Of a stretch of DNA of 64,000 nt, positions 62,686 through 64,000 are shown one piece after another (the first letter of the stretch is position 1; every line of letters starts with the position of its first letter). A program made the translations under genes and the position numbers. The notes beneath the pieces are model-generated. The model did not search any database and had not been told where the DNA came from. It saw only the letters and a program-made list of their open reading frames with translations. The stretch comes from Geobacter sp. UBA2189 (GTDB lineage Bacteria > Desulfobacterota > Desulfuromonadia > Geobacterales > Pseudopelobacteraceae), in the NCBI GenBank assembly GCA_002328035.1, contig DCVL01000046.1:1-64000 (forward strand), written 5' to 3'.

Positions 62686-64000
62686 CTATTTTTCTTGTAC
62701 ATGCAAAATCTTTTTAACAGGGTTTGGGTTTGTTACAACAAGAAAATCAGGAGAAGACAAGCCTTTTAAAGGTCCACTTTTACGACCACCGGCGCCGGTA
62801 AAATCAGCAGCCCCAATAACCGCATGAGCCCCGGTGGATTGTTGTGTCATTATTTTACCCTGCATTGCAGCAGTGGTAGGTACACCACCTGATGCATAAT
62901 ATACTGCCCAGATATAGGAGTTTCCTGTAAATGAGCATACATCGGCAGAAGGGCTGTATGTAACGAAATAGACTGCTCCGTTGCTTACAGCCATTGGATT
63001 GGCAACAAGACGTTCCGCTGCAAAAGATGCCGACTGTGGATCAAGATCAATATACCATCCGCGGTCGCCAGACCCTAGTGTTGCCGTGGGGGTTGAGGTC
63101 ATATCTTTCAACTCCGAAACCGTTCGCTCAGTCGTACATGCAGGGTTGATTTTGACATTTGAAGCAACGTAGCATGGTTCCTGAATTCCGAAAAGACGTC
63201 TGTTTGTTGCTGCGTCATCAATATCAGTGGCACTCTTGTAATAATAGCGACCCGTACCAAAGAATAGCCATAAATTTCCAATGGCGCGATCCTGTAGTTT
63301 AGTCACAGAAGTAGTTACCGGCCCTATATCCTTAATCAGATAGCTCCAGGTCCAAGTACTCGGGTCAACACTTTCGTGGGTTGTCAGCCGTATAACCCCT
63401 CCCTGGTTCCAGATGCTGCCATTCTTTTGTACATAGCCGATATAGATAGCATCATCCTGATAGAATCCAGACTTATAAGAAAATGAACGGTCGTTATCAA
63501 TAGAAGAATTGGAAATAGACCCGGCAAATGAATCTGTAATGCCTGTATCTATGGTTCTGACAAGCGTTCCTGTTGCTGCATCAACAACAAATATTTTCAG
63601 TGTCTGATCAGAGCGTCCCATAAGCTGATGATAGGTTGAGTCGATAGGGCCTGTCGGTCCTGATGCAAAGACAGCCAACCAGCGACCATTCTTATCCTTT
63701 GAGCCTGCTCGAACCATAACCGGGCCTGTTGTGGCATAGCCAAGGTTACCACCTTGCTCTGCTGCGGTTGAGCCGGCAGTGGGGTCACCGTAAAATTCCC
63801 ACATAAATTTTGGCTCTTTCGGGTTAGTGACATCCAGTGCAAAATAACTAGAATATCCCAGGTTGGTAATGGGAGTTTTAACACATTCTGTGCCTCCGCC
63901 AAAGCAGGTACCTGCACCACCGCTGTTCCTGCTTGCCCCACCCAGACCCGTGCTGCCTATAAGGATTGTACGCCAACTGGTGTCCGCAAGAACAAGATTT
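62686..64000 (-). CDS. pilY1: PilY1-type pilus tip protein, C-terminal part
   Basis: The frame stays open from 63999 to the TAA ending at 62686, so at least 437 residues of the C-terminal part are visible and the 5' end is outside. PilY1 beta-propeller text: DTSWRTILIGSTGLGG, YFALDVTNP, GRWLAVFASGP, LFFGTGRYY and the end SSPDFLVVTNPNPVKKILH. PilY1 sits at the pilus tip and acts in adhesion, sensing and assembly. The N-terminal vWA region would lie beyond the window. Confidence 0.88.
   Translation of the reverse strand, partial: NLVLADTSWRTILIGSTGLGGASRNSGGAGTCFGGGTECVKTPITNLGYSSYFALDVTNPKEPKFMWEFYGDPTAGSTAAEQGGNLGYATTGPVMVRAGSKDKNGRWLAVFASGPTGPIDSTYHQLMGRSDQTLKIFVVDAATGTLVRTIDTGITDSFAGSISNSSIDNDRSFSYKSGFYQDDAIYIGYVQKNGSIWNQGGVIRLTTHESVDPSTWTWSYLIKDIGPVTTSVTKLQDRAIGNLWLFFGTGRYYYKSATDIDDAATNRRLFGIQEPCYVASNVKINPACTTERTVSELKDMTSTPTATLGSGDRGWYIDLDPQSASFAAERLVANPMAVSNGAVYFVTYSPSADVCSFTGNSYIWAVYYASGGVPTTAAMQGKIMTQQSTGAHAVIGAADFTGAGGRKSGPLKGLSSPDFLVVTNPNPVKKILHVQEK

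Overview
The window looks like a chromosomal segment of a Geobacterales-type deltaproteobacterium (Geobacter/Trichlorobacter group). This rests on gene content: a HesB/IscA-like selenoprotein, a GAF-GspE ATPase, an RCKP-type mini-rubredoxin, PilV/W/X/Y1 minor pilins, a class I FBPase, duplicated Feo iron transport and many exported proteins. The species assignment is inference. No rRNA, tRNA or CRISPR array was seen.

Layout. 0-1.6 kb: small membrane, ferritin-like and lipoprotein genes. 1.6-9.2 kb: a run of six exported proteins of unknown function, in which a two-gene module (a ~230-aa triple-repeat protein plus a ~840-aa Cys-rich CARDB protein) occurs twice in tandem. 9.5-19.6 kb: housekeeping genes (Mn-type pyrophosphatase with CBS domains, ruvB, a DnaA/Hda-like ATPase, a J-domain/LRR protein, infA, efp-epmA, xseA, a ParA-like ATPase, greB). 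19.7-29.0 kb: a long minus-strand run (FecR-like protein, CHASE2 adenylate cyclase, class II cyclic-nucleotide phosphodiesterase, MlaE permease, fbp, acidic Cys protein, AbrB-RecG, ppnP and a UGA-containing HesB-like selenoprotein). 29.2-31.6 kb: the GAF-GspE ATPase and a 34-aa RCKP protein.

32-59.4 kb is a metal and heme uptake region. It holds DUF3793/DUF2325 proteins, two hemP genes, two FeoA/FeoB systems, an energy-coupling set (tonB-exbB-exbD), two TonB-dependent receptors, a CDF exporter whose N-terminus is cut by an amber codon, a DUF4198 protein, a MacAB-TolC-type pump, a periplasmic FmdE protein with a CXXCH site, and two tetrapyrrole-methylase-fold proteins that carry signal peptides and are followed by a translationally coupled APC permease. 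The 37.4-59.5 kb part is flanked by a ~120-bp direct repeat (the feoB-associated gene 3' end plus its terminator) and ends in an IS256-family transposase remnant. Gene remnants and a recurrent intergenic GCCAGCC motif are scattered through it. 59.8-64 kb (minus): minor pilins PilX, PilW, PilV, FimT/GspH and the C-terminal part of PilY1.

The strongest candidates for undescribed biology are the exported tetrapyrrole-methylase pair with its receptor and permease (54-59 kb), the duplicated exported CARDB module (1.6-9.2 kb), and the selenocysteine HesB protein with an operator-like palindrome upstream (19.7-20.1 kb).
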